Shown here: one piece after another, positions 24,301-33,336 of the stretch
Layout: each line of letters opens with the position of its first letter
How positions within the stretch are numbered: position 1 is the stretch's first letter
Source of the DNA: Chloroflexota bacterium
GTDB lineage: Bacteria; Chloroflexota; Dehalococcoidia; UBA2979
Reading direction: 5' to 3'
DNA: 43,187 nucleotides
Assembly (NCBI GenBank): GCA_009839925.1
Contig: VXOS01000006.1
Coordinates: forward strand, 1 to 43,187
Notes under the pieces: model-generated
What the model saw: the letters and a program-made list of their open reading frames with translations, nothing else
Databases searched by the model: none
Told to the model about the DNA's origin: nothing
Program-made: the position numbers and the translations under genes

Positions 24301-25884
24301 ATGAACCGACTCCTCAGAGACTCTGGTGAAGGTCGCGCGCTGACATCGGCGCGTTTTCTGACTCCTGTGGTTGGGTTCATAGTAGGGCTGCTATTCGCGC
24401 TGATTCTGCTTCAAGTAACGATACCCAACCTGCCGTGGCTACAAGGGTTGCCGCCTGGTGATCGGGAAGTCGGCGGGGATTTGCCAGTCCTGTTCTGGCC
24501 TGTCTCATCGGAACTGGGGTCGGACCCTCTAGGCCGGCCGATCATGGATGAGGTGTGGTCCCACTTCTCGACTACGCTGGAGCGCACAATCTGGGGATGG
24601 GCCCTGGCGGTGCTCCTGGCCTGGGGGCTTGGCCTTCTGCGGCGGAGTCGACATCCGGGAATTCCCGCAGGGAGGCTCGTAGTGGCCGCCATGGGCGCGA
24701 TGCCACCGCTTGGGCTGCTAGTACATTACGCATGGGCGCCTCCGTCAGTGAACTCTGACCCACTCCTCTCTGTCTCGCTGGTGGTCGGGGTAACCGGCGG
24801 CCTCTGGACTGCGCTGGAGCTGCCGAGCCGGAACGACGTGTCCCCGCGGGTCGCGCTGGCACGTGCGGCTGGTCTGGTGCTGCGCCACGGGGGCATGTTG
24901 CTGGGCGGCGTAATCCTGTTGGAGGCACTCGTTGCTGGCTCTGGTCTGGGGACCATTTTCCCGAGTCGTGGGTCCGGGTATCCGGCACTCCTTGGGCCGT
25001 CAGCTGCTCTCTTCATCTGGCTGACCTTATGGTCTCGCTTCCTGGGGAATCTCGTGCTTGCAGCGGTGGGTGGGATCGCTCCAGCCAGGACTGCGACTCG
25101 CAGGGGAGCGGTACACGGCACTCACCTCGCGATCGGCGGAGGGGTTGCCCTCGTCCTAGTGGCCCTGCTGTTCGTGGCGCCCATCGCGGCCGCCCACGAT
25201 CCACTCGGCATCAACCTGCTGGAGCGGACCATTGGTCCAGGCGGCGCTTACTGGCTCGGCACCGATGCGCAAGGCCAAGATGTCTTTAGTCGTGTAGTTC
25301 ACGGAGGCCGTTCGGCTGCCGAGCTGTGCGTCCCGATGGTGTTGCTGGCGCTCATAGCGTGCATCCCGATGGCAGTCGCCCGGATCGTGCTCGACGGCGC
25401 CGGCATGCCGAAGCTCCTCCACGGAGTCGAGGGCGTACTGGAGGGATTGATAAGCGTCCCCTGGCTGATGTTGGGAATCCTGATCCAAGTGCACGTGCTG
25501 GGGGAATGGCCACTCTGGGCGGGGTTGGCTGTAGTGCTCGTACCTCGGGCTCTGCGCGTGGGATGGGCGCTCGGAGCAAACGAACGCCTGCAACGAGACC
25601 ACCTGGCCCTTGTGGCCCTGCAGGCCGGGACGCTCCTCCTTGCTGCGGCCCTGACTGCGGTCGTCGCGCTTGGTTTCCTGGGCCTCGTGTCCGGGCCCCC
25701 TGAGGCAGACCTGGGACTGATGCTCAGGGACTACCGATTGCTGGTGTGCGTAGCTCCGTGGACCATCATCTCTCCCGGTGCTCTTGTCGCCCTGGTCACC
25801 GCCGCCTGGCTGGTGGTGGCCACGCTGTTTTCTCAATCAGACTCGGAGTACCGACCCGCGGGTTGTGTCCACGCTCTGTCGTAG
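24301..25884 (+). CDS. Fused, diverged DppB-DppC-like ABC permease
   Basis: This 527-residue membrane protein has about twelve hydrophobic segments. The N-terminal half resembles DppB-type permeases near its end (GGVILLEALVAGSGLGTIF). The C-terminal half has the DppC/OppC hallmark LGTDAQGQDVFSRVVHGGRSA and the closing pattern FLGLVSGPPEADLGLMLRDY...APWTIISPG. Normally these are two separate genes with a binding protein and two ATPases; none of those partners is nearby. The EAA loop that contacts the ATPase is poorly conserved (LRVGWALGANERLQRDH). Codon use is markedly less GC-biased than in neighbours (ATA, TTA, GTA, AGA codons), suggesting transfer. Function as a peptide or nickel-type importer is possible but unproven. 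Confidence 0.75.
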   Translation: MNRLLRDSGEGRALTSARFLTPVVGFIVGLLFALILLQVTIPNLPWLQGLPPGDREVGGDLPVLFWPVSSELGSDPLGRPIMDEVWSHFSTTLERTIWGWALAVLLAWGLGLLRRSRHPGIPAGRLVVAAMGAMPPLGLLVHYAWAPPSVNSDPLLSVSLVVGVTGGLWTALELPSRNDVSPRVALARAAGLVLRHGGMLLGGVILLEALVAGSGLGTIFPSRGSGYPALLGPSAALFIWLTLWSRFLGNLVLAAVGGIAPARTATRRGAVHGTHLAIGGGVALVLVALLFVAPIAAAHDPLGINLLERTIGPGGAYWLGTDAQGQDVFSRVVHGGRSAAELCVPMVLLALIACIPMAVARIVLDGAGMPKLLHGVEGVLEGLISVPWLMLGILIQVHVLGEWPLWAGLAVVLVPRALRVGWALGANERLQRDHLALVALQAGTLLLAAALTAVVALGFLGLVSGPPEADLGLMLRDYRLLVCVAPWTIISPGALVALVTAAWLVVATLFSQSDSEYRPAGCVHALS

Positions 25885-25974
25885 TAGGACGATCTGGTCT
25901 GCGGACCCTGATGAGCGGCAGAGGGCACGCCGATTGCTCCGGCTCCGGGCGAGTCCTTAGGGCAAGCGAGGCGG

Positions 25975-25992
25975 GCGGGCGGGTCAGCCCGC
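25975..25992. terminator. GC hairpin between convergent genes
   Basis: GCGGGC-GGGTCA-GCCCGC is a perfect 6-bp stem in the 123-base gap between the permease and the oxidase. There is no T tract on either side, so termination is only a guess. The rest of the gap shows nothing I can identify. Confidence 0.25.
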
Positions 25993-26007
25993 AGACGGCC
26001 CCTCGCG

Positions 26008-27153
26008 TCAACCGCCCGTCTCGAAACGGTCGAGGCGGAAGAGGGAGATGTCGTGGTCGGTCTCGCCGCGCATGGCGAGGTCGGCCATGATCTCGCCGAC
26101 GACGCTGCAGAACTTGAAGCCGTGGCCGGAGAACCCCGCCGCCACGAAGACGTTCGGCATGCCGGGCAACGCGTCGATGATGAAGTGCTCGTCTGGCGTG
26201 TTCGTGAACATGCAGACCTTGAGCGACAGCGTCGGCCCGTTCGCGTCCGGGAAGTAGCGCGCCAGGCCCAACCGCAGCAACGCCTCGTCCTCCTCGTGGA
26301 ACTCGCGATCGAGGCCGTCGGCGGTCGTCGCCTCGCCGAGGTGGTGGTACCTGCCGATCTTGACCCCCGGAACGCCGAAGACAGGAAGCGCGTAGTACAG
26401 CCCTTCCTCGAACTCGCCGATCACCACCGGGCAGACCTCCGGCGCGTACAGCTCCGGGCGCAGTGGCTGGAACCAGGCGATGACCTGCCGCTCCGGTTGC
26501 AGCAAGCCGTCCAGCGGTGACGCCACCGGCCCCGCCCATGCGCCCGAGGTGATCACGAGCGCCCCAGCCTCGTACGCGCCTCGGGTGGTCTCGACGCGCA
26601 CGCGGTCGCCCGTACTCTCCCACTCCAGCACCGCCTCGCGGGCGCGCACCTCGCCGCCTCGCTCCTGCGCGGCGAAGACGTGGTTGACGATGCAGCGCTC
26701 GGACAGCAGGAAGCCGCCGTCGGGCTGATGGAGGCCCATCCAGCCCTCGGGCGCACGCAGGCCCGGGAAGCGCCGGGTCAGTTCGGCGCCTGTCAGCACC
26801 TCGTGCGGCAGATCGTGCTCCTCGCAGGATTGCAGCGAGCCGGGGAAGACTCGGCCGTCCTCGCTGCCGATGTCCAGCCCACCGGTGATGTGCAGCAGCT
26901 GCTCGCCGCTCGCCGCCTCCAGCTCGCGCCAGCGCTCGTAGGCGCGGCGCAGCAGCGGCACGTACGAGGGGTGCTCGAAGTAGGCGAGCCGGATGATGCG
27001 GCTCACCCCGTGCGACGAGCCCATTTCGTGCGGCACGTCGTAGCGCTCGATGCCGAGCACGCGCAGGCCGCGGCTCGCGAGCTCATGGACCGTCGCCGAG
27101 CCCATCCCCCCGACGCCGATCACGATCACGTCGTACGTGCCGTTCGCGCTCAT
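26008..27153 (-). CDS. Sarcosine oxidase / N-methyltryptophan oxidase-like flavoenzyme
   Basis: This 381-residue protein has an N-terminal FAD-binding motif (VIVIGVGGMGSA, about 9-20). The covalent-flavin cysteine (about Cys314) lies in KVCMFTNTPDEHFIID, which closely matches monomeric sarcosine oxidase and N-methyltryptophan oxidase. These enzymes oxidise N-methyl amino acids with O2, releasing formaldehyde and H2O2. The conserved GSSHGVSRIIRLAYFEHPSYVPL segment near residues 45-67 is also family-typical. It is a single gene divergent from the ABC-F gene. The exact amine substrate is unknown. Presence of an O2-using oxidase supports an aerobic host. Confidence 0.87.
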   Translation of the reverse strand: MSANGTYDVIVIGVGGMGSATVHELASRGLRVLGIERYDVPHEMGSSHGVSRIIRLAYFEHPSYVPLLRRAYERWRELEAASGEQLLHITGGLDIGSEDGRVFPGSLQSCEEHDLPHEVLTGAELTRRFPGLRAPEGWMGLHQPDGGFLLSERCIVNHVFAAQERGGEVRAREAVLEWESTGDRVRVETTRGAYEAGALVITSGAWAGPVASPLDGLLQPERQVIAWFQPLRPELYAPEVCPVVIGEFEEGLYYALPVFGVPGVKIGRYHHLGEATTADGLDREFHEEDEALLRLGLARYFPDANGPTLSLKVCMFTNTPDEHFIIDALPGMPNVFVAAGFSGHGFKFCSVVGEIMADLAMRGETDHDISLFRLDRFETGG

Positions 27154-27230
27154 GCGGCTCCGTCCTCGACCGTGGCCGGCCCCTGCTCCTCAACAATAGG
27201 CGCTCGCGCCAGGCGGCCCGAGGGGCAAAG

Positions 27231-29168
<1,938 letters not shown>

Positions 29169-29199
29169 ACAAGGTGAGACGCGCGAGGAGAGGCAGCCG

Positions 29200-29928
29200 G
29201 TGACGGAACGGGACAGCGTCCGCATCGGCGCTACGGTCATCGAGTACGAGATTCGCCGCAGCGAGCGGCGCAGGAAGACGGTGCAGATCAGGATCGATGG
29301 CGGCGCCGTGCGGGTCGCGGCGCCCTCGGCAACGCCCGACGGCGAGCTGCGCGCCATCGTCCGCAAGCGGGCGTCCTGGATCCTCAAACGCCTCGCCGAG
29401 GCAGCCCCGGAGGCTGCCGAGAAGCGATTCGTCAGCGGTGAGACGCTCCCGTACCTCGGCGAGCAGGTCTCGCTGGTCGTCGATTGCGGGGAGGCGCCCT
29501 CGCCGCAGATCCGGCTCGACCGGGGGCGCCTCCGGATCGTCGCGCCCGGAGACCTCGAGGACGGTGAGCGCGAGGAGCAGATTCGAGGCGCCGTTGTCGC
29601 ATGGTATAGGGCTCGGGCGGCGGAGCGCTTCCCGGCCGCCGTCGATCGCTGGTGGCCGCGGCTGGGTTGCGGCGAGCCGTCGCGAGTGCTGATCCGCGAC
29701 CAGCGCCGGCGCTGGGGAAGCTGCGCCTCGGACGGCACGCTGCGCTTCAGCTGGCGCGGCATGATGCTGGAGCCCGCGCTGATCGACTACATCGTCGTTC
29801 ACGAGCTGGCGCACCTCGCGCAGCAGAACCACTCGCCGGACTTCTGGGAGCTCGTCACCAACGCGCTGCCCGACGCGCGGGAACGGCGCACGCGGCTGCG
29901 GGAGGCCGGACGCACGCTCCCTCTCTGA
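29200..29928 (+). CDS. YgjP-type (M48/DUF45) zinc metallopeptidase-like protein
   Basis: This 242-residue protein begins at GTG 29200 with a strong GAGGAGAGG site. It has the YgjP/DUF45 architecture: an N-terminal beta domain beginning IEYEIRRSERRRKTVQIRI, a central RRWGSC motif, and the metal-binding HELAHL (His201-Glu202-His205) followed by HSPDFW with the third ligand. The family is predicted to be SprT/wss-like metallohydrolases. It lies 31 bases after the ABC-F gene and may be cotranscribed. Confidence 0.87.
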   Translation: MTERDSVRIGATVIEYEIRRSERRRKTVQIRIDGGAVRVAAPSATPDGELRAIVRKRASWILKRLAEAAPEAAEKRFVSGETLPYLGEQVSLVVDCGEAPSPQIRLDRGRLRIVAPGDLEDGEREEQIRGAVVAWYRARAAERFPAAVDRWWPRLGCGEPSRVLIRDQRRRWGSCASDGTLRFSWRGMMLEPALIDYIVVHELAHLAQQNHSPDFWELVTNALPDARERRTRLREAGRTLPL

Positions 29929-29952
29929 CGCCCGCCGCCGCGCGCGCGGCGC

Positions 29953-29958
29953 TAGACT
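29953..29958 (+). promoter_or_regulatory. -10 element for the second alcohol dehydrogenase
   Basis: GCGCTAGACTGCG gives TAGACT about 48 bases before the GTG at 30007. The leader ends in AAGGGGG, a good ribosome site. Confidence 0.42.
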
Positions 29959-30006
29959 GCGCGCGATGCGCCTCGTGCGGCGGGGCGCGAGCGAAGGGGG
30001 GCCACC

Positions 30007-31101
30007 GTGCAGGCCGTCGTGTTCCATGAGCTGGGCAAGCCACCGGCCATCGAGGAGGTCGATCTCGCACCGCCGAAGGCGCGCGAGGTGCGCGTGAAGG
30101 TGGTTGCCAGCGGGCTCTGCCACTCCGACATCCACCGTCTCCACGGCCACCTGCCCTCGGCGACCCCGATGGTGATGGGCCACGAGGGCTCCGGCGTCGT
30201 CGAGGAGATCGGCGAGGCCGTCAGCGACGTGGCGCCCGGCGATCACGTCGTGATCAGCTTCGGGCCCTACTGCGGCGGCTGCCGCTCGTGCAGCGACGGG
30301 CGCTTCAGCAACTGCGAGCGCAAGCTCGCCAACGCCCAGCGCGGCAACCTGCTGGACGGCACCAGCCGGCTCAGCCTGGACGGGCGGCGGATTAGCCACC
30401 AGTCCTCGGTCTCCTCGTTCGCGCAGGAGGCGGTCGTCCACGAGTCGAGCGCAGTCAAGGTGCGCGAGGACGCGCCGCTGGAGACGGTCGCGCTGCTGGG
30501 TTGCGGCGCCACCTCCGGCCTCGCGCCGGTCTTCAACGATGCGCAGGTCGAGGCCGGGAGCACCGTCGCCGTGATTGGCACCGGCGGGCTGGGGCTCAAC
30601 ACCGTGCAGGCCTCGGCGCTCTCGGGCGCGCTCACGATCATCGCCATTGACCTGCTCGACCATCGCCTTGACCAGGCGCGCGAGTTCGGCGCGACGCACG
30701 CGATCAACGCCTCGCAGCACGACCCGATCGCCGAGGTGCAGCGCATCAGCGGCGGAGGCGTGGACTACGCCTTCGAGGTGATCGGCTACCCGGAGACCGT
30801 GCTGCAGGCGATCCAGATGGTGCGCCCGGGCGGGGAGACGATCGTGATCGGCGCGCTCGCCGGCGACGCCGTGGTCTCGATCCCCTGGATGGGCATGCTG
30901 CGCGGTCCGCTGCGGCGCAGCGGCTTCGGCGCCTCGCGGCCGAACGTGGACATCCCGCGCTACGTGGACCTCTACATGGCCGGCAAGCTGCGCTTCGACG
31001 AGCTGGTGACGGGCCGCTACCCGCTGAGCGGCTTCCACGACGCCGTGGAGGTGATGGAACGCGGCGAGGGCGTGCGGAACATCATCCACCCCAACGGGTA
31101 G
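30007..31101 (+). CDS. Zinc-dependent alcohol dehydrogenase, class III-like
   Basis: This 364-residue enzyme starts at GTG 30007. Catalytic zinc ligands are Cys38 (GLCHSD), His59-Glu60 (GHEGSG) and Cys166 (GCGATSG). The structural-zinc lobe is complete with Cys89, Cys92, Cys95 and Cys103 (CGGCRSCSDGRFSNC), in contrast to the dehydrogenase at 10111. NAD binding is shown by IGTGGLGLN. It resembles the long-chain zinc alcohol/formaldehyde dehydrogenase branch. The SGGGVDYA motif is shared by both dehydrogenases in this window, indicating common ancestry. Confidence 0.9.
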   Translation: MQAVVFHELGKPPAIEEVDLAPPKAREVRVKVVASGLCHSDIHRLHGHLPSATPMVMGHEGSGVVEEIGEAVSDVAPGDHVVISFGPYCGGCRSCSDGRFSNCERKLANAQRGNLLDGTSRLSLDGRRISHQSSVSSFAQEAVVHESSAVKVREDAPLETVALLGCGATSGLAPVFNDAQVEAGSTVAVIGTGGLGLNTVQASALSGALTIIAIDLLDHRLDQAREFGATHAINASQHDPIAEVQRISGGGVDYAFEVIGYPETVLQAIQMVRPGGETIVIGALAGDAVVSIPWMGMLRGPLRRSGFGASRPNVDIPRYVDLYMAGKLRFDELVTGRYPLSGFHDAVEVMERGEGVRNIIHPNG

Positions 31102-31125
31102 GGGTTGGCCCGCGACCGCCCAGGC

Positions 31126-31539
31126 TCACGGCTCCACGCGCTGTACCTCCACGAGCAGGTCGAAGTCCCTGTCGTAGCTCACGATTTCCGACACGCCTTG
31201 CCGCTCCATGTGTGCCACTACCAAGGCGTCCTCGAAGTCAAGGAACGGAGCTGAGGCGTAGAGGTCCAGCGCCCGGATGTAGACGCGCTTCTGAGGCAGC
31301 CTGAGACCCCGGAGCGTCAGAATCGGGACCAGCCGGGCCCGGATCTCCTCGTGGGTCAGCCTGTACGGGGCGCGCTGCGAGGACAGCACGTAGACAACCT
31401 CCGTGACGATGGCCTCGCAGGTGAGGAGTTCTTCCTCACCGCGTTGCACCTGCTGGAACAGTTCGTAGCAGGCCTCGGCCTTGGCCTCGTCATCCCGGGT
31501 GAGGTAGCGGAGGATGACATTCGTGTCGAGGAACCTCAC
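31126..31539 (-). CDS. vapC: PIN-domain toxin VapC
   Basis: This 137-residue PIN-domain RNase has the N-terminal acidic motif FLDTNVILRYL (Asp5), a central Glu in EAIVTEVVYVL, and the C-terminal acidic cluster DFEDALVVAHM followed by SYDRDFD. Such toxins cleave tRNA or rRNA using a Mg2+ site formed by these acids. It starts at GTG 31539, overlapping the antitoxin stop (GTGA), so translation is coupled. The gene order antitoxin-toxin is standard for VapBC. Confidence 0.9.
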   Translation of the reverse strand: MRFLDTNVILRYLTRDDEAKAEACYELFQQVQRGEEELLTCEAIVTEVVYVLSSQRAPYRLTHEEIRARLVPILTLRGLRLPQKRVYIRALDLYASAPFLDFEDALVVAHMERQGVSEIVSYDRDFDLLVEVQRVEP

Positions 31540-31805
31540 GCCTCAGCCAGTTCTCGCGCAGTCTGCTCGGCCTTGTCGTCCTTGGCGTCATGGACGGCCT
31601 GGTCAAGGTCTATGGAGTCCGCCACTGGCTTCACGGAGCCGTAAGCCGACTCCAGGCTGAACGAGGCCGCGGCAAGGCGGACCTCGCCGTCGTCTTCGAT
31701 CGTGAACGCGACCTTGTCCCTGGGCTTCAGGCCGAGGAGCCGCCGCACCTCGGCGGGGATGGTGACCTGGTTGCGCTGTGTGGTCGTCGCCGAGATCTCT
31801 CTCAC
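31536..31805 (-). CDS. vapB: AbrB/SpoVT-type antitoxin VapB
   Basis: This 89-residue protein has an N-terminal swapped-hairpin AbrB DNA-binding domain (residues 5-50: TTTQRNQVTIPAEVRRLLGLKPRDKVAFTI) and an acidic, disordered-looking C-terminal tail that would wrap the VapC active site. It starts at GTG 31805, with a GGGGA site upstream. It should repress its own promoter, where two palindromes overlap the -10. Base composition is lower in GC than in neighbouring housekeeping genes. Confidence 0.87.
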   Translation of the reverse strand: MREISATTTQRNQVTIPAEVRRLLGLKPRDKVAFTIEDDGEVRLAAASFSLESAYGSVKPVADSIDLDQAVHDAKDDKAEQTARELAEA

Positions 31806-31831
31806 TTGGTCCCCAATGTTCCTGTGCCCTT

Positions 31832-31857
31832 ACAATGTAGCTGTACGTTGCCATTGT
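31832..31857 (-). promoter_or_regulatory. vapBC promoter and operator
   Basis: ACAATG (31832-31837) and CATTGT (31852-31857) form an inverted repeat with a 14-base spacer that encloses part of TACA-N7-TGTA. The minus-strand -10 TACATT (31839-31834) is within it. This is a likely site for VapB autorepression. Confidence 0.42.
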
Positions 31858-31951
31858 TACACCACTATACCAAGGCTATTCCAGTTCCTCAACGGACGCC
31901 TCCGCCGCAAACGACCAGCGCCCCACCCCTCGCCTGCAACCGGCGCTCTGG

Positions 31952-31957
31952 TAGGCT
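31952..31957 (+). promoter_or_regulatory. -10 element for the MaoC/CoA-transferase operon
   Basis: CTCTGGTAGGCTGGCG gives TAGGCT, with a leader of about 70 bases that ends in GGAGAGGG seven bases before the ATG at 32031. Confidence 0.38.
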
Positions 31958-32030
31958 GGCGTCCCGCGCCGCGGCCACCGAGGCCGGCGAGCGACACACC
32001 CGGCAACACGACAGACGGAGAGGGCAACAG

Positions 32031-33326
32031 ATGACGACCACCGAGCGGCGCTACCCGAAGATCACCGATGAGGGCGTCGCGGCGATGCGCGCGCGCGTCG
32101 GCATTCCCGCGAAGCGCGACGACCGCGGCAAGTACACCCAGATCAACGCCGACGCCGCTCGCGGCTACTCGATCGCCACCGGCGACCTCAACCCGCTCTA
32201 CGTCGACGCCGACCACGCCCGCGCAAGCCGCTGGGGCGACACCGTCGCGCCTCCCGGCATCCTGCTCGCCACCGGCGAGCCGGAGGGCCGCGACATCACT
32301 CCCGAGGAGCGCGAGGCCGGCCGTGGCGGCGCCCTGCCCGGCGTCCACGGCATGTTCGCCGGCCGCGACTTCGAGTGGTACGCGCCCATGCTCGCCGGCG
32401 ACACCATCCACAAGGTCACCTACGAAGCCGGCTTCTACGAGAAGGACGGCAAGTTCACCGGCAGCCGCCAGATCCTGCAGATGGTCGAGACGCTGTTCCG
32501 CAACCAGCGCCACGAGGTCGTCGCGAAGATGCTCGGCTGGCGCATGCGCACCGAGCGCGACGCCGCGCGCGAGCGCAAGTCCGTCTTCCGCGAGTCCCGC
32601 GTCTGGAGCGACGAGGAGCTGGCCGAGATCGACGAGGCCTACGCGCGCGAGACCTGGCGCGGACCGGAGCCCCGCTACTGGGAGGACGTGCAGATCGGCG
32701 ACAGCCTCGGCGAGATGGTGCGCGGCCCCTTCCGCGTCACCGACGGCGTCGCCTGGGAGATGGGCTGGGGCGGCCCCTACGCGCGCACCGGCAAGTCCGA
32801 TCACGCCTTCCGCATGCGCCACCCCGGCGCCTACACGCAGGACCCGCGAGGCGTCTGGGACGTCGTCGAGCGCGTCCACTGGGACGACGACTTCGCACGC
32901 GAGATCGGCGTGCCTGCCGCCTACGACTACGGTGCGCAGCGCGTCGGCTGGACCTGCAACTTCCTCACCAACTGGATGGGCGACGACGCCTGGCTGAAGC
33001 GCATGTGGGTCCAGATCCGCAAGTTCAACATCCTCGGCGACCTCCAGACCTTCACCGGCGAGGTGATCGACAAGCGCATCGAGGACGGCGAGTACCAGGT
33101 CGTCTGCGACTTCCAGGCGATCAACCAGCTCAACGAGATCACCACGCCGGGCCAGGCGATCATCCTGCTGCCCTCGCGCGAGACCGGGAACCCGCAGCTG
33201 CCGACCGGCAACCAGCCGCCCTACCCGACGTGGGAAGGCGACAAGAAGGTCGTGCCCGTCGGTCCCTCGCCGTTCCAGCCGGTTTCGTCGACGCATGGCT
33301 TCCGCATGGTCGGGCTGCAGGAGTAG
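32031..33326 (+). CDS. MaoC-like double hot-dog dehydratase
   Basis: The track start at 31590 is over-extended. ATG 32031 gives 431 residues beginning MTTTERRYPKITDEG. Two hot-dog halves are visible. The first (about 10-190) has the hydratase-like ATGDLNPLYVDADHARASRWG with a catalytic-type Asp and His. The second (about 205-420) begins PRYWEDVQIGDSLGEMVRGPFRVTDG. MaoC/FAS1-type proteins hydrate enoyl-CoA or dehydrate hydroxyacyl-CoA. The stop is ten bases before the CoA-transferase start, so the two are one operon and probably act on the same CoA ester. The actual substrate is unknown. Confidence 0.85.
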   Translation: MTTTERRYPKITDEGVAAMRARVGIPAKRDDRGKYTQINADAARGYSIATGDLNPLYVDADHARASRWGDTVAPPGILLATGEPEGRDITPEEREAGRGGALPGVHGMFAGRDFEWYAPMLAGDTIHKVTYEAGFYEKDGKFTGSRQILQMVETLFRNQRHEVVAKMLGWRMRTERDAARERKSVFRESRVWSDEELAEIDEAYARETWRGPEPRYWEDVQIGDSLGEMVRGPFRVTDGVAWEMGWGGPYARTGKSDHAFRMRHPGAYTQDPRGVWDVVERVHWDDDFAREIGVPAAYDYGAQRVGWTCNFLTNWMGDDAWLKRMWVQIRKFNILGDLQTFTGEVIDKRIEDGEYQVVCDFQAINQLNEITTPGQAIILLPSRETGNPQLPTGNQPPYPTWEGDKKVVPVGPSPFQPVSSTHGFRMVGLQE

Positions 33327-33336
33327 GAGCCGGGGC

